DNA of 44,330 nt from assembly GCA_001604035.1 (NCBI GenBank), contig LVAK01000044.1, positions 1 to 44,330 on the forward strand, given 5' to 3'. Source of the DNA: Clostridiales bacterium Firm_05. Its GTDB lineage: Bacteria > Bacillota > Clostridia > Oscillospirales > Ruminococcaceae. Position numbers and translations under genes: made by a program. The notes under the pieces were generated by a model. The model had not been told where the DNA came from. It made no database searches and worked only from the letters and a program-made list of their open reading frames with translations. Below, piece by piece: positions 42,987 to 44,330 of the stretch (its first letter is position 1; each line of letters opens with the position of its first letter).

Positions 42987-43340
42987 ATGATGTCAAGAAT
43001 TTCAGCAGAATTTGAATCGCCGGATATGGCGGAAGCCGCACTTTCACGTATCAGCAAAGATGTGACCGGTATATACCGGACAGGTGTGATCTATAACAAA
43101 ATATCTGACAAGGCTCAGAAGCTTCGCAACGGAAGTATCTTTACGATAATCCCTACTGCTGTGACAACTTATAATTACTATACCGCTTCCATCGAATCGC
43201 CTGCTTCAGAAGACGTTATCCCCGAGCCTCACAGAAGCAGGACTGCAAGAGGATTTGTTATTTGCGATGCAGCAAGTGCAGGAAAGGTTTGTTCACTTTT
43301 CTACTCCCTTGGCGGCTCAAAAATAAAAAGTGAGATCTGA
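42987..43340 (+). CDS. Hypothetical protein, possible ferredoxin-like fold
   Basis: 117 residues from the ATG at 42987 (AAAGGTG 5 nt upstream; the next codon is also ATG). The track start at 42972 overlaps the RBS. The opening SRISAEFESPDMAEAALSRI...GVIYNK recalls the first strand-helix-strand unit of YflT-type stress proteins, but the similarity is loose. The end FVICDAASAGKVCSLFYSLGG looks like a second such unit, so an internal duplication is possible. No membrane helix. The S1-domain gene follows 68 bp later on the same strand. Confidence 0.6.
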   Translation: MMSRISAEFESPDMAEAALSRISKDVTGIYRTGVIYNKISDKAQKLRNGSIFTIIPTAVTTYNYYTASIESPASEDVIPEPHRSRTARGFVICDAASAGKVCSLFYSLGGSKIKSEI

Positions 43341-43408
43341 GGTAATATCCTTGAATGCCGCCGCATAAGATTGACTACCTATGAATCTACAGCAACGGAG
43401 GTACAAAT

Positions 43409-44329
43409 ATGGATTACAGACCAGAAGGTTCACTTATCAAAACCCCTGAAAACGCCAGACTTACAGCAAGCTACGAAGGACTTTCCGAGGCCACGAAAAA
43501 GGGCATTATCCTTGAAGCCAGGGCTGCCGTTTGCAGCAATTCACACGACCTCATCATCGATCTTCCCTGCGGTAAGGGGATAATTCCCCGTGAGGAAGGT
43601 GCTGTTGGTATAACCGAAGGCAAAACACGGGATATCGCTCTGATATCCCGTGTAAATAAACCGGTATGCTTTATAGTAACAAGCGTAAGCATTGATGAAA
43701 CAGGAGCTGTAAAAGCTGCCCTTTCACGAAAAAAAGCCCAGGAAAGATGTATCTCGGACTATCTTACACCTCTTTCTCCCGGTGATATAATTGAGGCAAG
43801 AGTTACTCATCTTGAACAGTTTGGCTGCTTTGTGGACATTGGCTGTGGAGTACCTTCCATGCTGCCGATAGACACAATCTCCGTCTCACGCATAGCTCAT
43901 CCCTCGGACAGGTTCAGAGTTGGTCAGTACATACGTGCAGTGGTCAAAGCAAAAGAAAAAGAACGGATACAGCTTACCCATAAAGAACTGCTGGGTACAT
44001 GGGACGAGAATGCCGCCCTTTTTTCAGCAGGAGAAACTGTATCCGGAATAGTCAGGTCTGTTGAGGAATACGGCGTATTTGTCGAGCTCGCACCTAATCT
44101 TGCGGGCCTTGCCGAACCTAAGGATAATATTCAGCCAGGACAGCTTGTAAGCGTCTATATAAAGGCTATAATACCTGATAAAATGAAGTTCAAGCTGGTT
44201 ATCGTAGACGTATGTGAAGCAATAAGTACAGAACCAGCGATCAGATATTGGTACACGGATGACCATATCTCTCACTGGAACTATGCCTCAGAAGCCTCCG
44301 GACGTATCATATCTGCTGATTTCACATAA
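43409..44329 (+). CDS. S1-domain RNA-binding protein
   Basis: 306 residues, complete (stop at the window edge). Residues about 25-110 resemble a divergent first S1 domain. Clear S1 domains follow: GDIIEARVTHLEQFGCFVDIGCGVPSMLPID near 125, and GETVSGIVRSVEEYGVFVELAPNLAGLAEP near 210. Similar short S1 proteins in Clostridia are often named ribosomal protein S1, but this length (S1 of E. coli has six domains) suggests an auxiliary RNA-binding protein. RBS CGGAGG. Confidence 0.88.
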   Translation: MDYRPEGSLIKTPENARLTASYEGLSEATKKGIILEARAAVCSNSHDLIIDLPCGKGIIPREEGAVGITEGKTRDIALISRVNKPVCFIVTSVSIDETGAVKAALSRKKAQERCISDYLTPLSPGDIIEARVTHLEQFGCFVDIGCGVPSMLPIDTISVSRIAHPSDRFRVGQYIRAVVKAKEKERIQLTHKELLGTWDENAALFSAGETVSGIVRSVEEYGVFVELAPNLAGLAEPKDNIQPGQLVSVYIKAIIPDKMKFKLVIVDVCEAISTEPAIRYWYTDDHISHWNYASEASGRIISADFT

Positions 44330-44330
44330 T

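Overview
The window looks like chromosomal DNA of an anaerobic Gram-positive bacterium of the Ruminococcus / Oscillospiraceae type. Supporting signs are moderately AT-rich DNA, GGAGG-type ribosome binding sites, several sigma-A promoters with 17-bp spacers, frequent TTG/GTG starts, and a Clostridia-like set of housekeeping genes (DUF951, Spx/ArsC-like, M18 aminopeptidase, TIGR04076). The genus is an inference; no rRNA or other marker is present.

Left flank (1-10.5 kb, all minus strand): a TIGR04076 protein; pyrB with a PyrI-like zinc domain fused to its C-terminus; an HD hydrolase; asnB; a tyrosine recombinase preceded by a dif-like palindrome; a copper ATPase with a heavy-metal domain at each end; an ArsC/Spx-like protein; and ligA.

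Centre (10.5-30.5 kb, all minus strand): one co-oriented, tightly packed cluster that reads as a divergent type VII (ESX/Ess-like) secretion locus. In transcription order it encodes a DUF5082-like coiled-coil protein, a polymorphic-toxin-like membrane protein without a recognised toxin domain, a PH-like membrane protein, a TPR protein, three small WXG100-like proteins (one with an EF-hand loop), and a protein with ten 30-residue repeats. These are followed by an EssC/EccC-type ATPase with a probable ubiquitin-like N-terminus, a separate two-P-loop ATPase, a canonical WXG100 protein, a 55-residue protein missing from the ORF track, a catalytically intact membrane Ser/Thr kinase with the topology of EssB, a small membrane protein, and a 1965-residue Ig-like surface protein. 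A good promoter lies just upstream of the first gene. I recognise no separate EssA, EsaA or YukD gene. The EssC ATPases are split, YukD appears fused to EssC, and the EssB position is held by an active-looking kinase. This is my main candidate for an under-described system.

Right of it (30.9-37.4 kb): a minus-strand methyltransferase, then a plus-strand operon of MoxR ATPase, DUF58, transglutaminase and DUF308-like membrane protein. At 37.4-38.35 kb is a minus-strand methyltransferase with an in-frame stop near its C-terminus. Its 5' leader holds a promoter, a 10-codon leader peptide with its own RBS, and mutually exclusive hairpins, the layout of a ribosome-controlled transcription attenuator.

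Right flank (38.4-44.3 kb): a housekeeping cluster on the minus strand (DUF951, prfA, Sua5-type synthase, coaE, M18 aminopeptidase), then two plus-strand genes, a small hypothetical protein and an S1-domain RNA-binding protein. No tRNA, rRNA, CRISPR array or complete insertion sequence was recognised.
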